Shown piece after piece: positions 8,322-17,086 of a stretch of DNA of 64,000 nt (position 1 is the stretch's first letter; every line of letters begins with the position of its first letter). The stretch is from SCGC-AAA076-P13 sp905478035 (lineage in GTDB: Bacteria; Pseudomonadota; Gammaproteobacteria; Magnimaribacterales; D2472): NCBI GenBank assembly GCA_943846785.1, contig OX044367.1, forward strand, positions 186,001 to 250,000, written 5' to 3'. The position numbers were made by a program, and so were the translations under genes. A model generated the notes under the pieces. It saw only the letters and a list, made by a program, of their open reading frames with translations, was not told the DNA's origin and searched no databases.

Positions 8322-8807
8322 ATGATTCTTGAACCAGGATACAGATTAAATGTCGGTCTAATCATTATTAATGATAAAGGTAAATTACTACTATGCAAAA
8401 GAAAAGAAACTAATAATTGGCAATTTCCTCAAGGTGGAATTGATGAAGGTGAAACTTCATTGAAGGCTGCTAAAAGAGAACTCTTTGAGGAAGTAGGAAT
8501 AACCTCAAACTCAGTAACTCTTTTGGGTAGTTCTAAAAATTGGTATAAATATGATGTACCAAAGCTACAAAGAAAGAAAAATTTTATAAAAAAGAAAATA
8601 AAAGGGCAAAATCAAAAGTGGTATATGTTTGAACTAAAAAAAGAAGTAAATATTAGCTTTATCAATGATCCTGATAATGAATTCGATGATTATAAATGGG
8701 TATCATACTGGTATCCATTATTTAAAATTGTCTCATTTAAAAATCATGTGTATAGAAAGGTTTTAAATGAAATGAGGCATCTATATTGTAAAAGAGATAT
8801 TAAATGA
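8322..8807 (+). CDS. rppH: RNA pyrophosphohydrolase RppH (Nudix)
   Basis: The 161-residue protein has the RppH N-terminus GYRLNVGLII and the full Nudix box from Gly38 to Ile60 (GGIDEGETS...REL.EEVGI). The WQFPQGGI block before the box and the GQNQKWYMFEL block after it are diagnostic of RppH over other Nudix enzymes. It removes pyrophosphate from 5' ends of transcripts and triggers RNase E decay. It is the first gene of a coupled run: its TGA overlaps the next ATG as ATGA. Confidence 0.93.
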   Translation: MILEPGYRLNVGLIIINDKGKLLLCKRKETNNWQFPQGGIDEGETSLKAAKRELFEEVGITSNSVTLLGSSKNWYKYDVPKLQRKKNFIKKKIKGQNQKWYMFELKKEVNISFINDPDNEFDDYKWVSYWYPLFKIVSFKNHVYRKVLNEMRHLYCKRDIK

Positions 8808-9592
8808 TTGAAGAAATGATAATTTTTATATCGCTAGGAGTTTTCTCAGGTCTCATTGCTGGGCTTTTTGGAATTGGAGGAGGAACACTAATAGTCCCTG
8901 TTTTAGTTGCTTGTTTCTTTAGTATGGGATTTGAAGAGAGCATTATTGTTCATTTAGCATTAGGTACATCGATGGCTTGTATATTTTTTACTGGTTTAGC
9001 TTCTGCTAATGCACACAAAAAAAAGAATGCGATTGATTTTGGAGTCATGAAGCCAGTGGTCATTGGAATTATCTTTGGATCTTTTTTAGGAGCAATTTTT
9101 GCTATTCAAATAGCTGGATCAATATTAAAAATTATTATTGGCCTATTTGCATTATTTGTAGCAATCCAAATAGGCTTCCAACTAGAATTACGAAGAAGAA
9201 GAAGTGATAATAAATCTACATCTTATGTCGCAGGCTCGTCTATTGGTTTCTTGTCATCAATTTTAGGCATTGGAGGTGGAATATTTTCGGTCTCCTATTT
9301 TAAAAGCTCTGGCCTAAGCCTTACCACCAGTATTGGTACATCTGCAGCATGTGGGGTGCCAATTGCCATATTTGCATCACTTGGATATATATTTGTAGGT
9401 TTTAATAATTCAGTGTTACCACCCATGAGCATTGGTTATATATATCTTCCAGCTGTTATTGGAGTTTCGATAACCAGTATTTTTACTGCTGTTTATGGAG
9501 CAAAGCTAGCTCATTTTATTTCAGAAAAATTACTTAGAAATTTACTTATTTCTTTGATGCTAACTATATCAATATATATGATAGCTTTATGA
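8804..9592 (+). CDS. TSUP-family membrane transporter (TauE/SafE)
   Basis: The 262-residue protein has about eight hydrophobic helices in two halves. Each half carries the family's Gly-rich motif: GLIAGLFGIGGGTLIVP near residues 15-31 and SSILGIGGGIFSVS near 150-163. Other conserved stretches are HLALGTSMACIF and GTSAACGVPIAI. TSUP proteins move organosulfur or small organic anions such as sulfite, sulfoacetate and taurine; the substrate here cannot be read. It lies between rppH and lgt with ATGA overlaps on both sides. Confidence 0.88.
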   Translation: MIEEMIIFISLGVFSGLIAGLFGIGGGTLIVPVLVACFFSMGFEESIIVHLALGTSMACIFFTGLASANAHKKKNAIDFGVMKPVVIGIIFGSFLGAIFAIQIAGSILKIIIGLFALFVAIQIGFQLELRRRRSDNKSTSYVAGSSIGFLSSILGIGGGIFSVSYFKSSGLSLTTSIGTSAACGVPIAIFASLGYIFVGFNNSVLPPMSIGYIYLPAVIGVSITSIFTAVYGAKLAHFISEKLLRNLLISLMLTISIYMIAL

Positions 9593-10386
9593 TTATTGAA
9601 TTATCAGACTTTTTTAATAACCCTAGTCTCTTAGAAATAGGGTCAGTAAAAATTCAGTATTATGCTGTTACCTGGCTATTATCAGCATACTTGATATATC
9701 TATTTTTAAAATCTAATAAAATTATTAAAGAAATTAATCTTTCTTCTGAAAGAGTAAATGACTTGGTTTTTTTATATGGTCTTTTTTTTGGTGCAATGTG
9801 TGGGGGAAGAGTCGGATACATGTTGTTCTACGGAACAGATCAGTTAATTAATAATCCTATTTCTCTATTTTTTGTATGGCAAGGTGGGCTCAGTTTTCAT
9901 GGAGGCCTTTTGGGCGTTGTAGTTAGTGTAATTATTTTTTGTAAAAAATATGAAGTGAAGTTTTTGAGATTAATGGATGCTGTAGCCTTATCAATGCCAA
10001 TTGGCCTTGGGCTCGTAAGGATTGGTAACTTTTTAAATGGCGAGCTATATGGAAAGCCTACAAGTGGAGACTGGGGATTTATCTTCCCAACAGATCCATT
10101 TGGATATTTAAGACATCCCTCTCAGCTATATGAGAGTTTTGGTGAAGGGATTGTATTATTTTTGATGTTATATTTTATTAGTAAGCTTAATAATATACAT
10201 GGTGTTGTTTGCTCGTCATTTCTTATACTTTATGGCTCAATAAGATTTATAATTGAATTTTTTAGACAGCCTGATGCTCATATTGGTTATGTAGCATTGG
10301 AGTCTTTAAGTATGGGTCAGTTATTATGCATACCAATGATAATCGGTGGTTTTGTTTTGCTGTCTTACTCTAGGAGGAATGTATGA
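9589..10386 (+). CDS. lgt: Prolipoprotein diacylglyceryl transferase Lgt
   Basis: The 265-residue integral membrane protein has the Lgt blocks YYAVTWLLSAY, GGRVGYMLFYG, the essential His region WQGGLSFHGGLLGV, the signature LVRIGNFLNGELYGKPT, and the RHPSQLYES motif. It transfers diacylglycerol from phosphatidylglycerol to the lipobox Cys of prolipoproteins. Several candidate lipoproteins in this window (M2 peptidase, DctP, the hypothetical at 56905) would be clients. The lgt-thyA order is conserved in gammaproteobacteria. Confidence 0.95.
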   Translation: MIIELSDFFNNPSLLEIGSVKIQYYAVTWLLSAYLIYLFLKSNKIIKEINLSSERVNDLVFLYGLFFGAMCGGRVGYMLFYGTDQLINNPISLFFVWQGGLSFHGGLLGVVVSVIIFCKKYEVKFLRLMDAVALSMPIGLGLVRIGNFLNGELYGKPTSGDWGFIFPTDPFGYLRHPSQLYESFGEGIVLFLMLYFISKLNNIHGVVCSSFLILYGSIRFIIEFFRQPDAHIGYVALESLSMGQLLCIPMIIGGFVLLSYSRRNV

Positions 10387-11246
10387 AAGCATATTTAGAT
10401 CTTCTTCAATACATATTAGATAATGGTGATGAAAAAGATGATAGAACTAATACTGGGACAATCTCTTCCTTTGGCCATCAATTAGATTTTGATTTAGAAA
10501 AGGGTTTCCCTGCCGTAACAACAAAGTCGCTTGCATGGAAAGGCGTTGTTTCAGAGCTTCTATGGTTTTTAGAGGGGTCAAGTGATGAAAGGCGACTTGC
10601 AGAAATTAGATTTAATAAGAGAAGAGATGAGCTAACTGATTTAAGTAAATACTCAACAATATGGACGGACAATGCTGACAGCCAAGGAGTTGCTCTTGGT
10701 TATGAAAACACAGCTCTAAAAAAAGAGCTTGGACCAGTATATGGAGTTCAATGGAGAAATTGGGGTGGATTTGATCAAATAAAAGATCTGCTTGATAACA
10801 TTGAAAAGAATCCTAATGGAAGAAGGCACATTCTTTCAGCATGGAATGTTGGCAAGATTGATGAAATGGCTCTGCCTCCTTGTCATGTTATGTCACAGTT
10901 TTATGTTAGCAAAGGAACTATTAGTTGTCATATGTATCAAAGAAGTGCTGATATGTTCTTGGGCGTGCCATTTAATATTGCTAGTTATGCCCTTCTACTT
11001 TGCATATTTGGCAAAATATTAAAACTTAAGCCTAGGCGTTTTGTGCATTCATTTGGAGATGCTCATATTTATATGAATTCAATAGAACAAGTTAAAGAGC
11101 AAATTGCTAGAGACCCATTACCTCTTCCAACTTTATCTTTACCTGATATAACATCGCTGGAAGATATACATAAGTTCTCTATAGATGAATTTAAATTAGA
11201 AGACTATAAACATCATCCTGCAATTAAAGCAAAAATGGCGGTCTAA
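10383..11246 (+). CDS. thyA: Thymidylate synthase ThyA
   Basis: The 287-residue enzyme carries the catalytic PPCHVMSQFYV block, the YQRSADMFLGVPFNIASYALL nucleotide-binding block, DAHIYMNS and the RTNTGTISSFGHQLDF N-terminal block. It methylates dUMP using methylenetetrahydrofolate. It is slightly longer than the 264 residues of E. coli ThyA because of an insert around residues 75-110 (RRDELTDLSKYSTI), as in the longer ThyA subgroup. ATGA overlap with lgt; folA follows with no gap. Confidence 0.96.
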   Translation: MKAYLDLLQYILDNGDEKDDRTNTGTISSFGHQLDFDLEKGFPAVTTKSLAWKGVVSELLWFLEGSSDERRLAEIRFNKRRDELTDLSKYSTIWTDNADSQGVALGYENTALKKELGPVYGVQWRNWGGFDQIKDLLDNIEKNPNGRRHILSAWNVGKIDEMALPPCHVMSQFYVSKGTISCHMYQRSADMFLGVPFNIASYALLLCIFGKILKLKPRRFVHSFGDAHIYMNSIEQVKEQIARDPLPLPTLSLPDITSLEDIHKFSIDEFKLEDYKHHPAIKAKMAV

Positions 11247-11750
11247 ATGAAAATAATATCTCACCTTGTAGCTGTATCAAATAATAGAGTCATAGGAGTA
11301 GATAATGATCTGCCTTGGAATCTAAAAGCTGACTTAGCTCACTTTAAAAAAAATACGCTAAATAAAATTATTATCATGGGCCGAAAAACTTATGAATCTA
11401 TAGGGAAGCCACTACCAAAAAGAACTAACTACGTTGTATCAACAACTATTGAAAGCATTCCAGGAGCGCATGTATTTAAAAATCTAGATGATGCTATTAA
11501 ATGTGCTGAAAAAAATAATGCTGAGAAAATAGATCAAGAAATAGTGATAATTGGAGGTGGCTATTTATTTAGAGAAACAATAGATATTTTTAATAAGCTA
11601 CTAATTACAAGAGTCGATTGTGATATTGAAGGGGATGTATTCTACCCAGAGCTAGATTTAGCTAAATGGAATCTCATTAGCTCTGAATCTTTCAACAAAA
11701 ACGATGATAATGACTATAATTTTAAAATAGAAGAATATTCTAAATTATGA
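11247..11750 (+). CDS. folA: Dihydrofolate reductase FolA
   Basis: The 167-residue protein has the DHFR blocks NRVIGVDNDLPWNLKADLAHFKK, IIMGRKTYESIGKPLPKR and VIIGGGYLFRETI, including the active-site Asp in KADLAHF. It regenerates tetrahydrofolate after ThyA, which explains the adjacency. Its ATG follows the thyA stop immediately. Its last bases overlap the end of the convergent TPR gene by 6 bases. Confidence 0.95.
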   Translation: MKIISHLVAVSNNRVIGVDNDLPWNLKADLAHFKKNTLNKIIIMGRKTYESIGKPLPKRTNYVVSTTIESIPGAHVFKNLDDAIKCAEKNNAEKIDQEIVIIGGGYLFRETIDIFNKLLITRVDCDIEGDVFYPELDLAKWNLISSESFNKNDDNDYNFKIEEYSKL

Positions 11751-13187
11751 TTGGCTCTGAATATATTCTCTTCTAAGAGCTAAATTCTTAACTCTTACTT
11801 CCTCATTTTCAGTATATTTAATCCAGTTATTTGCCTGTTTCTTGATTTTCTTATCGTCATCTCTTGCGGCAATTCTAAATTGTTTTTTAGCATTTTCAAA
11901 TTCTTGAAGTTCATAGTATGCTTGGCCAAGAGTTAGATACACTTGTGATATTTTCTTTATTTTTCCCTTATCAAGACCTTTTTTAATTGCATCAACAGCC
12001 AATTCAACTCTATCTTCTGAAAGATAGAGATTTCCAAGTAATACGTATGACTTTCCTTCCTTAGACATCTTGGCAGCTTTCTCAAGAACAGGAATAGCCC
12101 TATCTATTTCCTGAGCCATCCTCCAAGAATCAGCTAAAAGCTTAAGGTTTTTTTCATTATTCCTTACAACCGGACCAGTTTTTTCAACCTTAGTTTCTTC
12201 TTTAGTTTTTTTATCTATAACAGTTTCAATTCTAGTTACAATTTTCTTTTGTCCAGAAACAAGAACCTCAGCTGCCCAATATGGATTCTCATTTAGAAGC
12301 AATAATTGAGCAAGAGCAAGATATTCTGATTCTTTATCAAGGAAATCTTTAGCATATGCAGCTTTCATAGTAATCATATAATCTCTTTCTCTTCCAAGTT
12401 GGCCATATGTTCCACCTAATTGGATAAAGTAAAGTTTTTTTGGATAAAGATTTACTAAAATTTCGTAAATGTCTAACTGAAGGAGAAGAGCTTTTTTCTC
12501 ACCTATTTCTTTTTTTAATTCACCTATACATGCAGCAATAATGACATACCAATTTTCTTTTGGTTTATAGCCCTCTTCTTCTGCCATGGATATTGCAGTT
12601 TCCATTGATGATCTAGATTTTTTGAAGTTACCTAACTGAAAATATGCCTGTCCTAAAAGCGACCATGATTGAGCTGTTACAGTCTCAACTTCATCCATCC
12701 ACATTAAGATTAAATCTATGCCTTTTTGATATCTCTCTTGGACTAAGTTTAATTGAGCCAGTGTTAACAATCCTGAAGTTCTTAGTGGTATTGTTACCTC
12801 AGGTTCAGCCAAAAGATTTTCATATGCTTGTATAGCTTGAGCATATTCACCGTCTGAAAAATAAACATAACCCCAAGTATTCCACATTACAGATCTGTCA
12901 TAACTCTTAAGGTTTTCTTTATCATCTCTTAATGCTGTGAGTATTTCTATCACAACTTCCATATCAGGCGCTGGCTCTCCTTTATCATCCACAACCTCTA
13001 AAGCCTCATAAACCTTTGCCATTTTTTTTGCAGTAGAAGTAGTCAGAGCCCTAGCTTTTTTATACTTAATCTGTTTTTTTGGTTTTGAAGATTCTTGAGC
13101 TTCAATATAATTTGGGGTGAGGGTAAACGAAAAAGCTAATATTGCAAATACGTATACTAATTTTGAATTTTTAAAAAATCTATTCAT
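11745..13187 (-). CDS. Periplasmic TPR-repeat protein of the TonB cluster
   Basis: The 480-residue protein begins with a signal peptide (KLVYVFAILAFSFTLTPNYIEA) and is then mostly helical. Several TPR units are visible, for example NTWGYVYFSDGEYAQAIQAYENLL, LGQAYFQLGNFKKSRSSMETA, LGNLYLSEDRVELAVDAI and LGQAYYELQEFENAKKQFR. It is the last gene of the DUF3450-exbB-exbB-exbD-tonB operon, where such TPR proteins habitually occur, and its start abuts tonB. It probably acts as a periplasmic scaffold for TonB-dependent uptake. Its molecular partner is not known from sequence. Confidence 0.85.
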   Translation of the reverse strand: MNRFFKNSKLVYVFAILAFSFTLTPNYIEAQESSKPKKQIKYKKARALTTSTAKKMAKVYEALEVVDDKGEPAPDMEVVIEILTALRDDKENLKSYDRSVMWNTWGYVYFSDGEYAQAIQAYENLLAEPEVTIPLRTSGLLTLAQLNLVQERYQKGIDLILMWMDEVETVTAQSWSLLGQAYFQLGNFKKSRSSMETAISMAEEEGYKPKENWYVIIAACIGELKKEIGEKKALLLQLDIYEILVNLYPKKLYFIQLGGTYGQLGRERDYMITMKAAYAKDFLDKESEYLALAQLLLLNENPYWAAEVLVSGQKKIVTRIETVIDKKTKEETKVEKTGPVVRNNEKNLKLLADSWRMAQEIDRAIPVLEKAAKMSKEGKSYVLLGNLYLSEDRVELAVDAIKKGLDKGKIKKISQVYLTLGQAYYELQEFENAKKQFRIAARDDDKKIKKQANNWIKYTENEEVRVKNLALRREYIQSQS

Positions 13188-13870
13188 TATTCATCTAGTT
13201 TAAAAGTAAATCTATGTAAAACATTTTCAACGGGAGTTGCTTTGCCGTCAACAATCTTAGGCTTATATTTTAATTTCAATGATGCTCTTACTGAGGCACT
13301 ATTAAAAATAGAGCATTCTCTAAATTGAGTATTTGGATCATCTGGATCACCACAATAGCCCTCTAAAGCAACAGCGTCCTCAACCGTACCAGATTCTGTA
13401 ATGGTGAAGGAAGTAATTGCATAACCTTGAGTTCCTCTTTCAAGAGCCCGTCTCGGGTAGATTGGTTGAACTTTAAAAAGTGGAATATATTCACCATCTC
13501 TAAAAAAGCTTCCGCTAGCTTTAAAATTTGCTTTTGGTTTAGCCATTGAAACATCTATTCCAGTTAAAGGTTGAAGATCAAGTTCTGGCTGAGCAATGTC
13601 CTCTGGTTGTTCTTCAGGCTTTTCAGGTTTATCAACTTCTGTCATGAAAGTATCTATTTGCCTTTCAGGCATAACAACATCAGCAAGTTTTACTGATTTA
13701 TCTTCTTTCATTCCACTATCTCCTAAGGAGATAAGAATAACCATTATAAAAAATAAACCAGAAGTAATTAAAACAGAAAGCCCAATGCCAGCTACATATT
13801 TATTAGCATCAAAAGCTTTATTGTATAAAGATTTTATTGGTCTAAATATTGTGCTGATCGCTTGATTCAT
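13187..13870 (-). CDS. tonB: TonB energy-transducing protein
   Basis: The 227-residue protein has one N-terminal membrane helix (about residues 24-48), a Pro/Glu-rich linker (KPEKPEEQPEDIAQPELDLQ), and a C-terminal TonB domain with LFKVQPIYPRRALERGTQGYAITSFTI and an EGYCGDPDDP stretch with Cys residues. The domain contacts TonB boxes of outer-membrane receptors and transmits the proton-motive force harvested by ExbB/ExbD. It overlaps the TPR gene by one base. The short linker suits the TonB type found with DUF3450 clusters. Confidence 0.9.
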   Translation of the reverse strand: MNQAISTIFRPIKSLYNKAFDANKYVAGIGLSVLITSGLFFIMVILISLGDSGMKEDKSVKLADVVMPERQIDTFMTEVDKPEKPEEQPEDIAQPELDLQPLTGIDVSMAKPKANFKASGSFFRDGEYIPLFKVQPIYPRRALERGTQGYAITSFTITESGTVEDAVALEGYCGDPDDPNTQFRECSIFNSASVRASLKLKYKPKIVDGKATPVENVLHRFTFKLDE

Positions 13871-13876
13871 CGTATG

Positions 13877-14287
13877 TTATTTAGGTTCTGATGCTAAGGA
13901 TATGGCACTAACGCCAGCTTCTCTTGCCCCATCCATAACCTGAATAATGGTATCAGCCATAGCCTTCTCATCTGCTTGAATTACCACTGAACCCTTAGGA
14001 TTATCTGCAAGCAACTTAACAACATTTGCTTTGACCTGGCGAACATCGATTCTCCTCCCATCCATCCAGACTTCTCCAGTTGGACCCACTGCTATTAAAA
14101 TAGCTGCATTCTCTTGAGTTTCTGCTGTATCAGAGTCCGGTCTATTAATCTCTAGACCTGGCTCTTTAATAAAGTTAGCTGTAACAATAAAGAATATAAG
14201 CATGATGAATACCACATCAAGCATAGGAGTTAGATTTATTTCATCATTTTCCTCTTGTACTGCACTAGTTATTGCATTTCTTCTCAT
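13877..14287 (-). CDS. exbD: ExbD/TolR biopolymer transport protein
   Basis: The 136-residue protein has the single helix preceded by the conserved NLTPMLDVVFIMLIFFIVTA, with the functional Asp in MLDVV. A periplasmic domain contains VQADEKAMADTIIQVMD. It forms the proton-using motor with ExbB and TonB in the inner membrane. It sits between exbB and tonB in the operon with gaps of 6 and 13 bases. Confidence 0.94.
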   Translation of the reverse strand: MRRNAITSAVQEENDEINLTPMLDVVFIMLIFFIVTANFIKEPGLEINRPDSDTAETQENAAILIAVGPTGEVWMDGRRIDVRQVKANVVKLLADNPKGSVVIQADEKAMADTIIQVMDGAREAGVSAISLASEPK

Positions 14288-14300
14288 AATAATCCTCTAT

Positions 14301-14837
14301 CTATAAATCTCTTTTTATAATTTCATTTAATTCTTCTTCGTGTCTCTTGCTTGTACTAGTTAGATAAATTGCTGCGAACGATCCAGATAATGCTGCTACC
14401 ATTCCTGCCATAGTTGGAAGTGTTGCTTTAGAAACTCCTCCTGCCATAGCCCTAGCATCACCACCGCCATTGAATGCCATTACTTGGAATACTTCAATCA
14501 TTCCAGTAACTGTTCCCAAGAGCCCCAATAAAGGCGCCAATACAATACATGTTTGAATGATGCTAATATTTCTATTAATTTCAATCTTCGCCTGAGACAT
14601 CATTTTTTCTCTAATCTGAAGGGCATGCCATGATTTTTTATCAGATCTAGCATTCCATTTTGCAGCTAGTCCTGAAACATAATCATTATGAGCATGAGAT
14701 AAGTACCAGATTCTTTCAAAGATCATACCCCACATAAAAAATACAAGAATAGCAATTAACCAAAGCACGCTTCCGCCTTGCTCCATAAAGTCTCTTATGG
14801 ATGAAAAGGCTTCGGTTATTGCAAATGCTATATCCAT
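14301..14837 (-). CDS. ExbB/TolQ-type proton channel protein (short form)
   Basis: The 178-residue protein has a first membrane helix (about residues 21-40) and the MotA/TolQ/ExbB block APLLGLLGTVTGMIEVFQVMAFNG followed by GGVSKATLPTMAGMVAALSGSFAAIYL. It is the second of two ExbB-type genes in the operon and is of standard length. It probably pairs with ExbD as the motor, with the longer paralogue upstream as an additional component. Confidence 0.92.
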   Translation of the reverse strand: MDIAFAITEAFSSIRDFMEQGGSVLWLIAILVFFMWGMIFERIWYLSHAHNDYVSGLAAKWNARSDKKSWHALQIREKMMSQAKIEINRNISIIQTCIVLAPLLGLLGTVTGMIEVFQVMAFNGGGDARAMAGGVSKATLPTMAGMVAALSGSFAAIYLTSTSKRHEEELNEIIKRDL

Positions 14838-14846
14838 ATAGAAAAC

Positions 14847-16241
14847 CTATTTACTTTCTGCTCTCTCGGCAAGAATACCAGTACTTTGTTCTTCAAGAAT
14901 ACTAATTATTCCCCTTGCAGAGGATTGAGTAAACGAATGAAGTAAACTAGTTGGAATAGCAACAAGTAGACCTAAAACAGTTGTTACAAGTGCCTGTGAA
15001 ATACCACCAGCCATTAATTTAGGATCTCCGGTACCATAAAGAGTTATCATTTGGAATGTTACTATCATTCCAGTAACTGTTCCTAAAAGACCAGCTAAAG
15101 GAGCTATAACAGATATTATCTTTATGAAGCCAATTCCTTGATCAATCGCAGGTCTTTCTGCCATTATAGCCTCAGCAAGTTTAAGCTCTAGAGTATCAAT
15201 GTCTTTATCAAAGTTTTCTTTTCCAACTTTTAATACTCTTCCTAATGGATTAGAAATATCAGCAGCTTCTTGGTTTGCCTGTTTTCTTACTGCCGTCCCG
15301 ATCATATACAAGCTATATAGTTTATAGAAAGCAAACAGAACAGCTATGATACCAACAGCAATAATTGCATACCCAACTTCTCTTCCTTGCTGAGCTCTTT
15401 CCATTAATGATGGGGTTTGAATTAGATTTGCTAATAAACTACCGCCAGTAGGGCCAGTAGGGTCTATTCCAAACTTTACTTGATCTCCAGTAGCTGCATT
15501 TCCAACAGCTTTAGCTGTCTTTGTATATCTTCCAGCAGGCTGTCTTGGCAAGAATGCATATTGACCTTTTGATGATGCATATTCTAGATATTTCCCATCG
15601 CATACAGCATTAAAAAGACCAACCCTGGTGACACTACATTCAGATGTAACGCCATCAACATCGATCACATCAGTTGTAAATGAAACAACTTGTCCACTTG
15701 CTGATAGTTCTCTAGTCAGCTCATACCATAGACCTTCTATTTCTCTAATAGTTGGTAATTCAGTCGTTTCAGACATTTTTCCAGTTAAATCATTTAAGAA
15801 CTTAACTCTATCTTGTCCGTATTCAGCACCTGTTAGGGATCCTGAAAATTGAACTGCGGCTTCTCCAGCAGAACTTTGCAAATGACCAAATAGTTCAACC
15901 AATGATCCTAGTTCTTTTTTATATGCATCTTCTTTAACTCTTAGTATTTCTTCATTCTTTTTGTATTCTGCTTCTAACGTATCAGCAATTTTTTCCTGAC
16001 GAGTAAGCTCTCTTTTTTCAGCAGCTAGGATAGAGGCTTGCTTATTTTTATTAGCTAAGAATTTATTTTCACGATCATCATTTGCTGCTTGCTCTTGAGT
16101 TTTACCTTCTTTAACAAGGGCTAAGAGTGCTTCAACAGTTGATACTTCAACAACTTCTTCAGTCGCATCTTGAGCAACCAAAAAACTACTCAAAGATGAA
16201 ATGAATAAAAATAAAAATGGGAATATATATAAACGTTTCAT
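14847..16241 (-). CDS. Long ExbB/MotA-TolQ protein with periplasmic coiled-coil domain
   Basis: The 464-residue protein starts with a signal sequence (LYIFPFLFLFISSLSSFLVAQ). It continues as a long charged coiled coil (about residues 40-130), then a domain with a TDVIDVDGVTSECSVTRVG stretch, then a membrane helix and the ExbB core (ISVIAPLAGLLGTVTGMIVTFQMI; MAGGISQALVTTVLGLLVAIP). Such N-terminally extended ExbB proteins are a hallmark of the DUF3450-TonB clusters of marine gammaproteobacteria. The extension may touch the DUF3450 partner encoded one base upstream. Confidence 0.9.
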   Translation of the reverse strand: MKRLYIFPFLFLFISSLSSFLVAQDATEEVVEVSTVEALLALVKEGKTQEQAANDDRENKFLANKNKQASILAAEKRELTRQEKIADTLEAEYKKNEEILRVKEDAYKKELGSLVELFGHLQSSAGEAAVQFSGSLTGAEYGQDRVKFLNDLTGKMSETTELPTIREIEGLWYELTRELSASGQVVSFTTDVIDVDGVTSECSVTRVGLFNAVCDGKYLEYASSKGQYAFLPRQPAGRYTKTAKAVGNAATGDQVKFGIDPTGPTGGSLLANLIQTPSLMERAQQGREVGYAIIAVGIIAVLFAFYKLYSLYMIGTAVRKQANQEAADISNPLGRVLKVGKENFDKDIDTLELKLAEAIMAERPAIDQGIGFIKIISVIAPLAGLLGTVTGMIVTFQMITLYGTGDPKLMAGGISQALVTTVLGLLVAIPTSLLHSFTQSSARGIISILEEQSTGILAERAESK

Positions 16242-16990
16242 TACGCCTCTCCTTTGATTACTGGCATCAACAACATATCTGTTGGAGCTAATTTCTTAGC
16301 CATTCTTATGCCATTTCTAATTGGTTTTCTGTAGCTTCCATCTAGCTCATCCCAAGAATTTGTTTCATTATTCCATCTACCACTGGATTGTTCATCTTTG
16401 GTCTGATAGAACATACCTACTCTTCCTATAACTAGAATATTTACAACAGTTCCATCTCCTAAGGCACTTTCATAAGTGTCTATTTTTCTTCCGTACTCTG
16501 CTTCAATATTGTATGCCTCTAGTACTTGTCTTACCTGCTCTGAAGCAGTTACTTTTGGTTTAGCTAATGATGACCTAACAAGGTCTACTCTATTTTGTCT
16601 TTCTTCTAACCTGAAGGGAGTATCAAGGTTGATAAAAGATTCTAAACTTTCTAGCATTCTTTGCGCTAAAGGTGGTATTTGTCTTTGCATCACCACGACC
16701 TGAACTAGTTGATCATCCAACTTATCCATCAGATCAAGCTGTGCCTCTATTTGGATTCTTTTTTGTTCATTATAAAGCTTAAGACCTTCGACTTGTTTTG
16801 CTGTAGCTTTCCACTCATTGACAATCTTGTCTGTTTTCTTTTCAGTTGCATCAATGCTGTCTTGAGAAGCAGCAGATAGCTGTTGATTTTCTCTTCCAAC
16901 CTCAAGAACACTTTCCATATCTGATGACGAAACAAAGCCCGACATAGAAATAAGCACACACAAATGCACTAAGTTAAAATTTTTATTCAT
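16241..16990 (-). CDS. DUF3450 periplasmic coiled-coil protein
   Basis: The 249-residue protein has a signal peptide (ending about residue 22), a long helical coiled-coil region (residues 25-125, with LYNEQKRIQIEAQLDLMDKLD and RQIPPLAQRMLESLESF), and a C-terminal beta region (VVNILVIGRVGMFYQTKDEQSSGRW). These are the conserved parts of DUF3450. It is the first gene of the TonB operon. A GGGAGAT ribosome site precedes the ATG. The family has no known biochemical role beyond its constant association with this type of ExbB. Confidence 0.88.
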   Translation of the reverse strand: MNKNFNLVHLCVLISMSGFVSSSDMESVLEVGRENQQLSAASQDSIDATEKKTDKIVNEWKATAKQVEGLKLYNEQKRIQIEAQLDLMDKLDDQLVQVVVMQRQIPPLAQRMLESLESFINLDTPFRLEERQNRVDLVRSSLAKPKVTASEQVRQVLEAYNIEAEYGRKIDTYESALGDGTVVNILVIGRVGMFYQTKDEQSSGRWNNETNSWDELDGSYRKPIRNGIRMAKKLAPTDMLLMPVIKGEA

Positions 16991-17086
16991 ATTAATCTCC
17001 CTAAAAGATTGCTCATATTAACAGTCAATTCAATAATAATAAAACTTTTTTATCAGTTTTCTACGTTATTAATATCTCAAAAACTT

